Positions 5,404 to 5,845 of a stretch of DNA of 5,845 nt are shown here, one piece after another. The notes below the pieces were generated by a model that was not told where the DNA came from, did not search any database, and saw only the letters and a program-made list of their open reading frames with translations. Numbering within the stretch: position 1 is the stretch's first letter; each line of letters starts with the position of its first letter. The DNA is taken from assembly GCA_015489555.1 (NCBI GenBank), contig WFZN01000035.1, positions 1 to 5,845 on the forward strand. The letters run 5' to 3'. A program made the translations under genes and the position numbers. Source of the stretch: Candidatus Dojkabacteria bacterium (GTDB lineage Bacteria; Patescibacteriota; Dojkabacteria; GCA-002793355).

Positions 5404-5845
5404 CTAATACCCCATATACGGATTAGCCTGCATAGTCGGCATCGGCAGGTTACCATTACCGTTGTTACCAAACCCATTATTACCCCCTAGTATAAAGAGG
5501 AAGATTTCTTGCATCAATTTTTCACCGTTAATATAGTCACTGGGTGCTTCTATAATTGTATTACCCAAATCTTGAACCTTTAGCTCCATAAGTTTTACAT
5601 ATTTTTCTTTCTCTAATGCATCTAACATATTCTTATAAAATTTTTCCATAGTTTTATCTTCCTCCATTGTGCGTTTAATGCCGTTTTTGATTGCATCAGT
5701 TGATTTAACCTCAAAAGCAATACCTGTTACCGTTTTCTTTTTAGTATCTAAATACCAAACAAAGATTAAACTTGCTAAAGCATCTTTATTTGTCTCTTTT
5801 AGCCCTTCAATAGCCTTCTGAATATCTTTTCGCTGTATCTCCAAT
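5404..5845 (-). CDS. Hypothetical protein with Gly/Asn/Met-rich C-terminus, 5' end at window edge
   Basis: The frame is open from the window edge to a TAG at 5404 and encodes at least 146 residues. The only start-like codon is a TTG at 5844, at the very edge, so the true start may lie outside and the gene should be treated as partial. I do not recognise a family. The visible part has a charged N-terminal region (1-25), a short hydrophobic strand-like segment ASLIFVWYLD (24-33) with TVTGIAFEVKS (38-48) that looks like paired beta strands, then a long Lys/Glu-rich helical stretch (50-90) with coiled-coil character. Another segment, LMQEIFLFILGG (110-121), is hydrophobic. The last 28 residues are low-complexity: GGNNGFGNNGNGN followed by a Met/Pro-rich tail ending NPYMGY. 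No signal peptide can be judged. A GC-rich hairpin follows 15 nt after the stop. Confidence 0.7.
   Translation of the reverse strand, partial: LEIQRKDIQKAIEGLKETNKDALASLIFVWYLDTKKKTVTGIAFEVKSTDAIKNGIKRTMEEDKTMEKFYKNMLDALEKEKYVKLMELKVQDLGNTIIEAPSDYINGEKLMQEIFLFILGGNNGFGNNGNGNLPMPTMQANPYMGY

Noticed and set aside
1677..5845. UGA recoding (as in Gracilibacteria/Absconditabacteria)
   Set aside because: All visible stops are TAA or TAG, but four genes are too few to judge, and every protein reads cleanly with the standard code, tryptophans being encoded by TGG where I checked.

Overview
The window is AT-rich bacterial DNA with tightly packed genes. It reads as a fragment of a chromosomal contig from an uncultured bacterium. 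Four things recall the Candidate Phyla Radiation (Patescibacteria): diverged housekeeping proteins, an unusual domain fusion, start codons that mostly lack a Shine-Dalgarno sequence, and promoter-like boxes sitting almost on the start codon. That assignment is an inference; no rRNA or other phylogenetic marker is present. All four genes whose stop lies in the window end in TAA or TAG, and the reading frames fit the standard code.

Layout, left to right. Bases 1-17 are not genomic: they match the Tn5 mosaic end used as a sequencing-library adapter. Bases 18-626 (minus strand) hold the N-terminal 203 codons of an MraY-like, membrane-embedded polyprenyl-phosphate sugar-phosphate transferase. It does not appear among simple start-to-stop reading frames because its 3' end is cut off at the contig edge. 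Its normally invariant Asp-Asp pair is Glu-Glu. Divergent from it, 648-1577 (plus strand) encodes a ten-helix EamA/DMT-family transporter. Only 21 bases separate the two starts, and they contain a palindromic AGTATACT that can serve as a -10 box in both directions.

The rest is on the minus strand, read from right to left: an incomplete gene of unknown function with a Gly/Asn/Met-rich tail (5404-5845); a strong GC-rich hairpin (5360-5388), probably its terminator; a shortened MscS-type mechanosensitive channel (4714-5289); a 753-residue protein joining a folylpolyglutamate-synthase-like (FolC) region to a 5-formyltetrahydrofolate cyclo-ligase (MTHFS) domain (2478-4739), overlapping the channel gene by 26 bases; and a stand-alone class I glutamine amidotransferase (1677-2444). 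The amidotransferase has a near-consensus sigma70 promoter directly after the fusion gene's stop codon, placed so that its transcript would be essentially leaderless.

How they may work together: the FolC-MTHFS fusion suggests folate salvage, with 5-formyl-THF activated to methenyl-THF and folate retained as polyglutamate. The channel and the fusion gene are probably co-transcribed and translationally coupled. The amidotransferase has its own promoter, so its tie to folate is only positional. The points of greatest interest are the FolC-MTHFS fusion, the leaderless-type promoters, and the altered catalytic motifs in the MraY-like and FolC-like proteins. No CRISPR array, tRNA, rRNA or mobile element was seen.
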